A stretch of 7,062 nt of DNA from JACZQZ01 sp046756945 (lineage in GTDB: Bacteria; Pseudomonadota; Alphaproteobacteria; Rhodospirillales; 2-02-FULL-58-16): contig JBHHXI010000147.1 in the NCBI GenBank assembly GCA_046756945.1, forward strand, positions 1 to 7,062, given 5' to 3'. A program made the position numbers and the translations under genes. Below, piece by piece: positions 1 through 6,128 of this stretch. Positions within the stretch are counted from its first letter, which is position 1. Each line of letters begins with the position of its first letter. Under the pieces are notes generated by a model, which worked only from the letters and a program-made list of their open reading frames with translations, ran no database searches and was not told where the DNA came from.

Positions 1-5
1 GGGCG

Positions 6-2774
6 TTACTCGGCGGCCGCCGCGGCGGGCGGGATTTCCATCCGCGCCGCGCAGAACTTGAATTCGGGGATCTTGCCGATGGGGTCCAGCGCCGGGTTGG
101 TGAGCAGGTTGGCCGCCGCCTCGGCGTAACAGAAGGGGATGAATATCACGCCCTTGGGGATGGCGGCGTCGGCCCGCGTCTTCAGTTCGATGACGCCGCG
201 CCGGGTCGTCACCCGGATGGTGTCGCCGGGGGCGATGCCGAGGTCGCGAAGATCTTCCGCCGAAACGCAGGCGACGGCCTCGGGCTCGATGCTGTCGAGC
301 ACCGCGGCGCGCCGGGAAATGGCGCCCGTATGCCAGTGCTCGAGCTGCCGCCCGGTGGTCAGGATCATCGGATAGTCGCCGTCGGGCTGTTCGTCCGGGG
401 CACGCGGGCTGGCCGGAACCATCTTGCCGCGCGAACTCGGCGTCGGGAAGCCGTCGCCGAAGACGATGTCCTCGCCGGGCCTGTCGGGGGCGGTGCAGGG
501 ATAGGTGACCGCGCTGTCGCGGAGCACGCGGTCCCAGGTGATGTTGGCGAGCGACGGCATGACCTGGGCCATCTCGGCGAAGACGTCGCGGGGATGGGTG
601 TAGTTCCAGTCAAGGCCGACGCCGCGCGCCATCTCCTGGATGATCCACCAGTCCTGGCGCGCGTCGCCCGGCAATTCAAGCGCCGCGCGGCCCATCTGCA
701 CCTGGCGGTTGGTGTTGGTGACGGTGCCGTCCTTTTCCGGCCAGGCGGACGCCGGCAGCACCACGTCGGCGTACCACGCGGTCTCGGTCAGGAAGATGTC
801 CTGCACCACCAGGTGTTCGAGCCTGGCCAGCGCCGCGCGGGCGTGCCCGGCGTCGGGGTCCGACATGGCCGGGTTCTCGCCCATGATGTACATGCCCTTG
901 ATCGTGCCGGCATGGACCGCGTCCATGATCTCGACCACGGTGAGTCCGTTTTTCGGGTCCAGTTTGGTGCCCCAGAAGTCCTCGAACCTGGCGCGCACGT
1001 CCGCGTTCTCCACCGACTGGTAGTCGGGGAAGACCATGGGGATCAGTCCGGCGTCGGACGCGCCCTGCACGTTGTTCTGGCCGCGCAGGGGATGCAGGCC
1101 GGTGCCCGGCCGGCCGACGTGGCCTGTGATCAGGGCGAGGCTGATCAGGCAGCGCGCGTTGTCGGTGCCGTGGGTGTGCTGCGATATCCCCATGCCCCAG
1201 AAGACGATGCCGGCCCCGGCGCCGGCGAAGGTGCGCGCCACCGTGCGCAGGGTGTCCGCCTCGACGCCGCAGACCGGGGCCATGGCCTCGGGCGGGAAGT
1301 CCTTGACGTGGTCCTTCAGGGAGTCGAACCCTTCCGTGTGCGCGGCCACGTATTGCTTGTCGTACAGTTCCTCCTCGACGATGACGTTGAGGATGGCGTT
1401 CAGCATCGCCACGTCGGTTCCCGGTTTGAACTGGAGCATGTGGGTGGCGTGGCGTTTGAGCGCCTGGCCGCGCGGGTCCATGACGATCAGCGTCTTGCCG
1501 TCCTTGACCGCGTTCTTGAAGAAGGTCGCCGCCACCGGATGGTTCTCGGTCGGATTGGCGCCGATGACGATGATCACGTCCGCGTCCTTGACCGCCATGA
1601 ACGGAGCGGTCACCGCGCCCGAACCGATGGTCTCCATCAGCGCCGCCACCGACGACGCGTGGCAAAGCCGGGTGCAGTGATCCACGTTGTTGGTGCCGAA
1701 TCCGGTGCGCACCAGTTTCTGGAAAAGATAGGCCTCTTCGTTGGAGCCCTTCGCCGAGCCGAACCCCGACAATCCCCTGCCGCCGTCGCTGTCGATGATC
1801 CGCTTCAGCCCGCCGGCGGCCGTGTCCAGGGCCTCCTCCCAGCTCGCCTCGCGGAAATGGGTCAACGGATTGGCCGGATCCAGCTCCATGGCCGCGTCCT
1901 TGGGCGCCCCGGCGCGCCGGATCAGGGGGACGCGCAACCGGTGGGGATGGGCGACGTAGTCGAAACCGAACCGGCCCTTGACGCACAGCCGGTTGCGGTT
2001 GGCCGGGCCGTCGCGCCCCTTGACGGCGACGATGGTGTTGTCCCGGACCTGATAGGTGATCTGGCAGCCGACCCCGCAGTAGGGACAGACGCTGGCGGTT
2101 TCGTCCACGGGACCGGCGATGGCGACCCCGTTCGCATCGACCAGGGCGGCCTCCATGAGGGCGCCCGTCGGGCAGGCCTGGACGCATTCGCCACAGGCGA
2201 CGCAGGTGCTGTTGCCCATGGGGTCGTCGAAGTCGAACACGATCTTGGAATGGGCCCCGCGCCCGGCCATGCCGATGACGTCGTTGACCTGCACCTCGCG
2301 GCAGGCGCGTACGCACAGAGTGCAGTGGATGCACGCATCCAGATTGACCGCCATGGCCGGGTGGCTGGAATCGGGCGCCGGCGCGGCGCGGGCCGGAAAG
2401 CGGCTCGGCCCCACCTCCATGGCGTCGGCCCATTGCCAGAGCCGGGAGTTCGCATCGTGGGCCACCTCGCGCGCCGGCTGATCGGCGAACAGGAGCTCCA
2501 TGACCATGCGCCGCGCCGTTTTCGCCCGGGTCGAATCGGTGCTCACCTTCATGCCCGCCGTGGGCCTGCGGATGCACGAGGCGGCGAGCACCCGTTCGCC
2601 GTCGATCTCCACCATGCAGGCGCGGCAGTTGCCGTCGGCGCGATACCCCGGATCGGGCGCGTAGCACAGGTGCGGTATGTCTATGCCCTGGCGCTCGGCC
2701 ACCTGCCAGATGGTCTCGCCCGCCCCGGCGGTGACCTCGCTGCCGTCGAGGGTGAAGGCGATGGTGTCGCTCAT
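6..2774 (-). CDS. fdsA: NAD-dependent formate dehydrogenase, large catalytic (alpha) subunit, Mo/W-bis-pterin and Fe-S protein
   Basis: Catalyses formate oxidation to CO2 in the cytoplasm and passes electrons to the diaphorase subunit encoded just upstream. The 922-residue protein shows, in order: a NuoG-like [2Fe-2S] ferredoxin domain (Cys37, 50, 53, 67); two ferredoxin [4Fe-4S] motifs (Cys148/151/154/158 and Cys191/194/197/201); the molybdopterin-oxidoreductase [4Fe-4S] site (Cys230/233/237 and Cys264); the catalytic domain; and a C-terminal pterin-binding domain with the formate dehydrogenase signature GRQLEHWHTG (808-817). The metal ligand is Cys371 followed by His372, in the context CTRLCHASSVAAL, so it is a Cys and not a selenocysteine enzyme. 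Arg564 (LRGQNNVQG) lies 193 residues further, the same distance as Sec140 to Arg333 in E. coli FdhF. The start is supported by GGAGGA six bases upstream and an ATGA overlap with fdsB. No signal peptide is present. The His-Cys3 cluster motif usual between the [2Fe-2S] and [4Fe-4S] domains is not visible (residues 86-140 contain no Cys). Mo or W use cannot be decided. Other names in use: fdhA, fdh1A. Confidence 0.95.
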   Translation of the reverse strand: MSDTIAFTLDGSEVTAGAGETIWQVAERQGIDIPHLCYAPDPGYRADGNCRACMVEIDGERVLAASCIRRPTAGMKVSTDSTRAKTARRMVMELLFADQPAREVAHDANSRLWQWADAMEVGPSRFPARAAPAPDSSHPAMAVNLDACIHCTLCVRACREVQVNDVIGMAGRGAHSKIVFDFDDPMGNSTCVACGECVQACPTGALMEAALVDANGVAIAGPVDETASVCPYCGVGCQITYQVRDNTIVAVKGRDGPANRNRLCVKGRFGFDYVAHPHRLRVPLIRRAGAPKDAAMELDPANPLTHFREASWEEALDTAAGGLKRIIDSDGGRGLSGFGSAKGSNEEAYLFQKLVRTGFGTNNVDHCTRLCHASSVAALMETIGSGAVTAPFMAVKDADVIIVIGANPTENHPVAATFFKNAVKDGKTLIVMDPRGQALKRHATHMLQFKPGTDVAMLNAILNVIVEEELYDKQYVAAHTEGFDSLKDHVKDFPPEAMAPVCGVEADTLRTVARTFAGAGAGIVFWGMGISQHTHGTDNARCLISLALITGHVGRPGTGLHPLRGQNNVQGASDAGLIPMVFPDYQSVENADVRARFEDFWGTKLDPKNGLTVVEIMDAVHAGTIKGMYIMGENPAMSDPDAGHARAALARLEHLVVQDIFLTETAWYADVVLPASAWPEKDGTVTNTNRQVQMGRAALELPGDARQDWWIIQEMARGVGLDWNYTHPRDVFAEMAQVMPSLANITWDRVLRDSAVTYPCTAPDRPGEDIVFGDGFPTPSSRGKMVPASPRAPDEQPDGDYPMILTTGRQLEHWHTGAISRRAAVLDSIEPEAVACVSAEDLRDLGIAPGDTIRVTTRRGVIELKTRADAAIPKGVIFIPFCYAEAAANLLTNPALDPIGKIPEFKFCAARMEIPPAAAAAE

Positions 2775-4474
2775 GCAACGTCCTCCGGAAAAAACGCCAG
2801 CGCCGAGAGCAGCGGGTTGGGCGCCGCCTGACCCAGACCGCAGATGGAGGCGTCACGCATGGCCGTGCTCAGCTCTTTCAGAAGCGCCGCGTCCCAGTGC
2901 TCCGCCTGCATCAGCTTCACGGCCTTCTCGCAGCCGACCCGGCACGGCGTGCACTGGCCGCAGCTTTCGTCCTCGAAGAAGCGCAGAAGGTTGACCGCCA
3001 CGTCGCGCACGGTGTCCTTGTCGGACAGTATGATCACCGCGTGGGAACCGACGAAACAGCCGTGCTCCTCCAGGGTGCCGAAATCCAGCGGGATGTCCGC
3101 CATGGAGGCCGGCAGGATGCCGCCCGAGGCGCCGCCGGGAAGGTATCCCTTGAAGGTGTGGCCTTCTGTCATGCCGCCGCAGTGCTCCTCGATCAGGGCC
3201 CGCGCCGTGATCCCGGCCGGCGCCACTTTGACGCCCGGGTCCCTGATGCGGCCCGAAACCGAGAAGCTGCGGGGGCCCTTGGCGCCGTCGAGGCCCTGGC
3301 GGGCAAACCATTGGGGTCCCTTTTCGATGATGTCGCGCAGCCAATAGACGGTTTCCACGTTCTGGATCAGGGTCGGGCGGCCGAAAAGCCCGACCTCGGC
3401 CACATAGGGCGGGCGGTGGCGGGGCAGGCCGCGCTTGCCCTCGATGCTTTCGATCATCGCCGATTCTTCGCCGCAGATATAGGCCCCGGCACCCCGCCGC
3501 AGGTGGATTTTCGCCTGCCCCGGCGGCCCGGCGGCCTCCACCTTCGGGATCTCGGCCAGCAGGACCTCGCGGATGGCCGGATACTCGTCGCGCAGATAGA
3601 AATAGATGTCCCCGGCCTCCACCGCCCACGCGGCGATGAGCGTTCCCTCGAGTACGCGGTGGGGGTCGGTCTCCATGAAATAGCGGTCCTTGAAGGTGCC
3701 GGGCTCGCCTTCGTCGGCATTGAGGGCCATGAGCCGCGGGCCGGGATAGCCGCGCACGAACTGCCATTTCCGGAAGGTCGGGAAGCCGGCGCCGCCGAGG
3801 CCCCTGAGCCCGGAGTCCTCGACCATCGCGGTCACCTCTTCGACCGTCCGCCTGCCGCCGAGGCAGTCGCCCAGGAGGGCGTAGCCGCCGGCGGCCACAT
3901 AGGCGTCGAAATCGGTGTAGCCGGAGAGCGGGGAAGGACCCGCCCCGTCGGCCACCGCCCGCGCCACGGTCTCCGGCGTGGCGTGCCCGACCTGGGCGTG
4001 GCCCGCCGCGACCACCGGCGCCTTGTCGCAGCCGCCCATGCACGGGGCGCGCACCACCCGCACGTCGGGGCCCAGGGCGCCGGGCAAACGTTGAAGAAGG
4101 CTTTGCGCGCCCATCATCTCGCAGGTCAGGCTGTCGCAGACCCTGACCGTGACTTCCGGCGGCGGCGTCTCGCCTTCCCTGACCACGTCGAAATGGGCGT
4201 AGAACGTGGCCGCCTCGTAGACCTCGGCCAGCGCCAGGCGCATCTCGGCGGCGAGGGCCGCCAAGTGGGCCGCCGACAGGCAGCCGTAACGATCCTGGAT
4301 CAGGTGCAGATGCTCGATCAGCAGATCCCGCCGGCGCGGCCGCCCGCCGAGAAGCACGCGCACCTCGTCGGCCGCCCGTGGGTCCACGTGGCGCCCCTTG
4401 GGGCGCATCGGCGACCGACCGCGTCCGGCGCCCGGATGACTGCGCCTCCTGACCTCTACGATATTGCCCGACAT
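2771..4474 (-). CDS. fdsB: NAD-dependent formate dehydrogenase, fused NuoE/NuoF-type diaphorase (beta) subunit
   Basis: Takes electrons from the catalytic subunit and reduces NAD+ through FMN. Residues about 45-175 of 567 form a complete NuoE/FdsG-like unit: a helical part (RDLLIEHLHLIQDRYG onward) and a thioredoxin-like [2Fe-2S] domain with Cys113, 118, 145 and 149 in the Cx4C...Cx3C pattern. Residues about 190-560 are NuoF-like: the glycine-rich nucleotide motif GLRGLGGAGFPTFRKW (222-237), NADEGEPGTFKDR (252-264), GAGAYICGEESA (328-339), and the [4Fe-4S] ligands Cys505/508/511 with Cys545. In Rhodobacter capsulatus and Cupriavidus these functions are split over FdsG and FdsB; the fused length resembles Fdh1B of Methylobacterium extorquens. 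No separate fdsG occurs in the window. The ATG at 4474 is preceded by GGGA/GGGGAG bases, some of them very close to the start; an in-frame Met at residue 23 is an alternative. The stop overlaps the fdsA start, which implies translational coupling. Confidence 0.95.
   Translation of the reverse strand: MSGNIVEVRRRSHPGAGRGRSPMRPKGRHVDPRAADEVRVLLGGRPRRRDLLIEHLHLIQDRYGCLSAAHLAALAAEMRLALAEVYEAATFYAHFDVVREGETPPPEVTVRVCDSLTCEMMGAQSLLQRLPGALGPDVRVVRAPCMGGCDKAPVVAAGHAQVGHATPETVARAVADGAGPSPLSGYTDFDAYVAAGGYALLGDCLGGRRTVEEVTAMVEDSGLRGLGGAGFPTFRKWQFVRGYPGPRLMALNADEGEPGTFKDRYFMETDPHRVLEGTLIAAWAVEAGDIYFYLRDEYPAIREVLLAEIPKVEAAGPPGQAKIHLRRGAGAYICGEESAMIESIEGKRGLPRHRPPYVAEVGLFGRPTLIQNVETVYWLRDIIEKGPQWFARQGLDGAKGPRSFSVSGRIRDPGVKVAPAGITARALIEEHCGGMTEGHTFKGYLPGGASGGILPASMADIPLDFGTLEEHGCFVGSHAVIILSDKDTVRDVAVNLLRFFEDESCGQCTPCRVGCEKAVKLMQAEHWDAALLKELSTAMRDASICGLGQAAPNPLLSALAFFPEDVA
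2775..2786 (-). promoter_or_regulatory. Ribosome binding site of fdsA inside the fdsB 3' end
   Basis: On the minus strand GGAGGA (complement of 2781-2786) lies six bases before the fdsA ATG at 2774. It sits within the last codons of fdsB, whose TGA shares bases with this ATG. This fixes the start of fdsA and supports coupled translation that keeps the two subunits in balance. Confidence 0.8.
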
Positions 4475-4516
4475 CTCCCCGTCCCGTAATGGATTCGCCA
4501 GCCGCCCCGATTTCCA

Positions 4517-4543
4517 CGGTGCCCGGCGATTGAATATGCACCG
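4517..4543 (-). promoter_or_regulatory. Possible hairpin in the fdsB 5' leader
   Basis: CGGTGC (4517-4522) and GCACCG (4538-4543) are a perfect 6-bp inverted repeat around a 15-base loop, 30-57 bases upstream of the fdsB start. If transcription starts near 4543, it would sit at the 5' end of the mRNA. A six-base repeat can arise by chance in such GC-rich DNA, so this is only a candidate. Confidence 0.25.
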
Positions 4544-4548
4544 CCCCT

Positions 4549-4577
4549 CATTGTATCTGCAACGCCTCTAATATAAT
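4549..4577. promoter_or_regulatory. AT-rich island with -10-like hexamers on both strands
   Basis: This short AT-rich patch stands out from GC-rich surroundings. On the plus strand TATAAT (4572-4577) is a perfect -10 hexamer, with TTGTAT (4551-4556) at a suboptimal 15-base spacing. On the minus strand TACAAT (complement of 4550-4555) and TATATT (complement of 4570-4575) could serve fdsB, but neither has a good -35. A minus-strand start near 4543 would give fdsB a leader of about 70 bases. Promoter consensus in Alphaproteobacteria is loose, so the assignment is tentative. Confidence 0.35.
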
Positions 4578-4694
4578 GGCTCCGTTGCCGGCCGGCGAGG
4601 TTGCGGTGCGGAGGTCCGCCATCGGCCCGGCCGCGGCCGTCCGGACCGGCCGCCGCGCCCCGGAAAAGGGTCCGCACTCCTTTTTGGCATGCAA

Positions 4695-4703
4695 TATACC
4701 AGA
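4695..4703. promoter_or_regulatory. Upstream copy of the TATACCAGA element
   Basis: TATACCAGA here is identical to 4937-4945, start to start 242 bp apart, and stands in a small AT-rich patch (4681-4700) inside the GC-rich block. Two copies of the same nonamer in one intergenic region suggest a shared protein-binding half-site, perhaps an auxiliary operator, but a 9-mer match is weak evidence alone. Confidence 0.25.
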
Positions 4704-4766
4704 CCTCCGGCGGGCGCAAGGTGCCGAGTGGCCCCGGGACCCTGGCGCCCCCATGGGCCGGCCGCC

Positions 4767-4791
4767 CCGGCGGGGACGGCGCGTCCGCCGG
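4767..4791. repeat. GC-rich imperfect inverted repeat
   Basis: The left arm 4767-4777 and right arm 4783-4791 pair over 9 bp (CCGGCGGAC core) with a two-base GG bulge on the left and a five-base loop. It lies in the GC-rich block of the intergenic region. Strong folding is expected of any sequence this rich in G and C, so a function is not implied. Confidence 0.3.
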
Positions 4792-4893
4792 CCGGCCGGA
4801 GTCGGCTTTGCATCCGGGCGTCGGCGCCGCGCCCTGGGGGACGGGCGGTGCGGCCGGATCGGGCGGCACACCGGCGGGACGGCGGCTCCGGAT

Positions 4894-4909
4894 AATGTGA
4901 CTGTACATT
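4894..4909. promoter_or_regulatory. Inverted repeat AATGT-N6-ACATT, possible operator
   Basis: AATGTGACTGTACATT has perfect 5-bp arms around six bases. The TGTGA within it resembles one half of a CRP/FNR-family site, but the other half does not match TCACA, so I do not assign it to that family. It lies 180-195 bases upstream of tctC, where the sequence changes from GC-rich to more balanced composition. Confidence 0.25.
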
Positions 4910-4934
4910 CCCCTACATCCTGAGTAGGCTTTCA

Positions 4935-4952
4935 GGTATACCAGATACCAGA
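4935..4952. promoter_or_regulatory. GGTATACC palindrome with tandem ATACCAG repeats, candidate operator
   Basis: GGTATACC (4935-4942) is a perfect 8-bp palindrome. Its right half begins a tandem direct repeat: ATACCAG at 4938-4944 and again at 4945-4951. Symmetric sites built around TATAC centres are common for GntR-family (FCD-type) regulators of carboxylate uptake genes, so a ligand-controlled repressor of tctCBA is a reasonable reading. That is inference: no regulator gene is in the window. Confidence 0.4.
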
Positions 4953-5025
4953 AAGAGTGTTCCTGAACAGACAAGGGAGGCGGTTGCGAGAATTTGGGAG
5001 AAAAAAGATTTTCGCGCCCGTTCCC

Positions 5026-5055
5026 AGGCCTTAAGATCATAAGGCCTAAATTTTT
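5026..5055 (+). terminator. Perfect 8-bp inverted repeat followed by T-run: attenuator-like hairpin or operator
   Basis: AGGCCTTA (5026-5033) and TAAGGCCT (5040-5047) are exact inverted repeats around the six-base loop AGATCA. AAA and then TTTTT (5051-5055) follow on the plus strand, the layout of a weak intrinsic terminator, and only 22 bases precede the tctC ribosome binding site. As RNA it could attenuate transcription into tctC or shield its 5' end. Alternatively, TAAGAT (5032-5037) inside it resembles a -10 box, with a poor -35 TTTTCG at 5009-5014; the repeat would then be an operator over the promoter. The symmetry is certain, the role is not. Confidence 0.45.
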
Positions 5056-5076
5056 GTGACACGCGAACGAACTCAC

Positions 5077-5084
5077 AGGGAGGA
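5077..5084 (+). promoter_or_regulatory. Ribosome binding site of tctC
   Basis: AGGGAGGA ends four bases before ATG 5089 and matches the 16S anti-Shine-Dalgarno well. It decides the start: an in-frame GTG at 5056 would place eleven charged residues in front of an otherwise ordinary signal peptide and has no ribosome binding site. Confidence 0.85.
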
Positions 5085-5088
5085 TGCT

Positions 5089-6075
5089 ATGAAGACCCTA
5101 TGGAAATCAGGGCTGGTTGGGCTCGGAATCGCGACGATTCTGGGTCTGACTGCGGTGTCGGTTCCCACCGACGCCATGGCTTGGGAGCCCAAGAAGCCGG
5201 TCCAGTTCATCGTCATGGCGGGCAAAGGCGGCGGCGCGGACAAGGCGGTGCGGTTCATGCAGAACATCATCGCCAAGCATAAATTGTCATCGAAGCCGTT
5301 CACGCCCATCAACAAGCCGGGCGGCACGGGCGCCGAAGCGCTGGTCTACATGAAGCGCGCCCAGGACCCGGACCACACCATCATGTTCACCTTGAACAGC
5401 TTCTACACCACGCCTCTTCGCCAGCCCGGCCTCGGCGTCGACATTTCCACGTTCACGCCAATCGGACGGATGGCGGAGGACACCTTCCTGCTGTGGGTCA
5501 ACAAGGACTCCGGCATCAAGAACGTCGATCAGTTCGTCAAGGCGGCCAAGGCCAAGGGCAATGCCTGGATCATGGCCGGCACCGGCAAGAACTCCGAAGA
5601 CAATCTTCTGACCGACTTCCTCAACAAGGCCTATGGCCTCAACATGAAGTACGTGCCCTACAAGGGCGGCGGACGCGTGGCCAAGGAACTGGCCGGCAAC
5701 AACGCCAACTCGACGGTCAACAACCCGTCCGAGCAGCTTGGCTTCTATCAGGCCGGCAAAACCAGGGCCCTTGCCGCTTTCACGCCGGCACGGCTGCCCT
5801 TGTTCTCCGATGCGCCCACGTTCCGGGAGTTGGGCAAGGACTTCGTCTACTTCATGCAGCGCACGGTCGTTGGCGCCCCCGGCATGAGCAAGGAGGCGGC
5901 GACCTATTACCGCCAGTTGTTCGCCAAGATCTACGGCTCCGACGAGTGGCAGGGGTACATGACCAAGAAGAGCCTTCAGGGCGGTTACATTACCGGCAAG
6001 ATCCTGATGAATTATTGGCTCAGGGAAAAGGCCATCCACAAGGTCATGCTGAAAAAGATGGGCGCCATCAAGTAG
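5089..6075 (+). CDS. tctC: Tripartite tricarboxylate transporter periplasmic substrate-binding protein (TctC/Bug family)
   Basis: Periplasmic receptor that captures a carboxylate-type solute and delivers it to the TctA/TctB membrane complex. From ATG 5089 the protein has 328 residues, the usual length for Bug proteins. Residues 1-31 are a Sec signal peptide: Lys2 and Lys6, a hydrophobic core at about 8-25, and cleavage expected after Ala-Met-Ala (29-31). The mature start WEPKKPVQFIVMAGKGGGAD (32-51) corresponds to the family's YPxxPIxxVVPFxPGGGxD strand and loop. Family-like segments follow at INKPGGTGAEAL (74-85), AGTGKNSEDNL (163-173), YVPYKGGGRVAKEL (188-201) and DAPTFRELGKDF (241-252). 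The pocket loop is unusual: AGKGGGAD replaces the common PGGGTD form, which fits a divergent branch. The ligand cannot be inferred; the family includes citrate, other dicarboxylate, amino-acid and aromatic-acid binders. It is the first gene of tctCBA and probably the most highly expressed. Confidence 0.94.
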   Translation: MKTLWKSGLVGLGIATILGLTAVSVPTDAMAWEPKKPVQFIVMAGKGGGADKAVRFMQNIIAKHKLSSKPFTPINKPGGTGAEALVYMKRAQDPDHTIMFTLNSFYTTPLRQPGLGVDISTFTPIGRMAEDTFLLWVNKDSGIKNVDQFVKAAKAKGNAWIMAGTGKNSEDNLLTDFLNKAYGLNMKYVPYKGGGRVAKELAGNNANSTVNNPSEQLGFYQAGKTRALAAFTPARLPLFSDAPTFRELGKDFVYFMQRTVVGAPGMSKEAATYYRQLFAKIYGSDEWQGYMTKKSLQGGYITGKILMNYWLREKAIHKVMLKKMGAIK

Positions 6076-6099
6076 CCCGGATTTGGAACGAAAAAGACG

Positions 6100-6113
6100 C
6101 CTAAGGGTTTAGG
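6100..6113 (+). repeat. Small inverted repeat touching the tctB ribosome binding site
   Basis: CCTAA (6100-6104) and TTAGG (6109-6113) are perfect 5-bp arms around GGGT, and the right arm runs into the G-rich ribosome binding site of tctB (about 6112-6119). The stem is short and AT-containing, so it would be weak. It might slightly lower tctB translation relative to tctC, a common need in binding-protein operons. Confidence 0.25.
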
Positions 6114-6128
6114 GGGGAGACCGCCAAG

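Larger units (their letters stand above)
4475..5088. other. Long divergent intergenic region, no convincing gene
   Basis: About 610 bp lie between the start codons of fdsB (minus) and tctC (plus). Open frames cross it on both strands, but their translations are Pro/Arg/Gly-rich, match no family I recognise and lack good ribosome binding sites, so I read them as products of high GC. The composition is uneven: an AT-rich island at about 4549-4577, a very GC-rich block at about 4585-4890, then a more AT-rich promoter-like block at about 4891-5060. The symmetric elements inside are listed separately. It is long enough for two promoters with operators, a long leader or a small RNA. I did not recognise a known riboswitch class. 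Confidence 0.7.

Noticed and set aside
1660..1668. Selenocysteine at the formate dehydrogenase active site
   Set aside because: The metal-ligand codon before His372 encodes Cys, with no in-frame UGA in the gene.
330..2831. An 833-codon plus-strand open frame antisense to fdsA
   Set aside because: It mirrors the high-GC codon pattern of fdsA on the other strand. Its translation is rich in Gly, Arg, Val, Asp and His with no recognisable domain, and fdsA is intact with all its motifs.
676..2856. Long minus-strand frame overlapping fdsA in another phase
   Set aside because: The translation is an Arg/Gly/His-rich shadow; it has no domains and competes with the clearly real fdsA frame.
2897..4489. 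A 530-codon plus-strand open frame antisense to fdsB
   Set aside because: Same GC-driven artefact: no family resemblance, while the opposite strand encodes the complete fusion protein.
4664..4684. AAAAGG/CCTTTT inverted repeat as a terminator
   Set aside because: The stem is only six pairs and mostly A-T with a nine-base loop; it would be too weak, and no gene ends there.
4576..4923. Plus-strand frames of 68-115 codons in the GC-rich intergenic block
   Set aside because: Three overlapping phases are open at once, as expected at this GC content; none has a credible start signal or recognisable product.
4456..5076. 206-codon minus-strand frame across the intergenic region
   Set aside because: Proline- and arginine-rich translation with no family match or ribosome binding site, and it overlaps the hairpin, candidate operators and the start of fdsB.
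5056..5088. GTG 5056 as an earlier start for tctC
   Set aside because: It would add MTRERTHREDA before the signal peptide and lacks a ribosome binding site, while ATG 5089 has a strong one.
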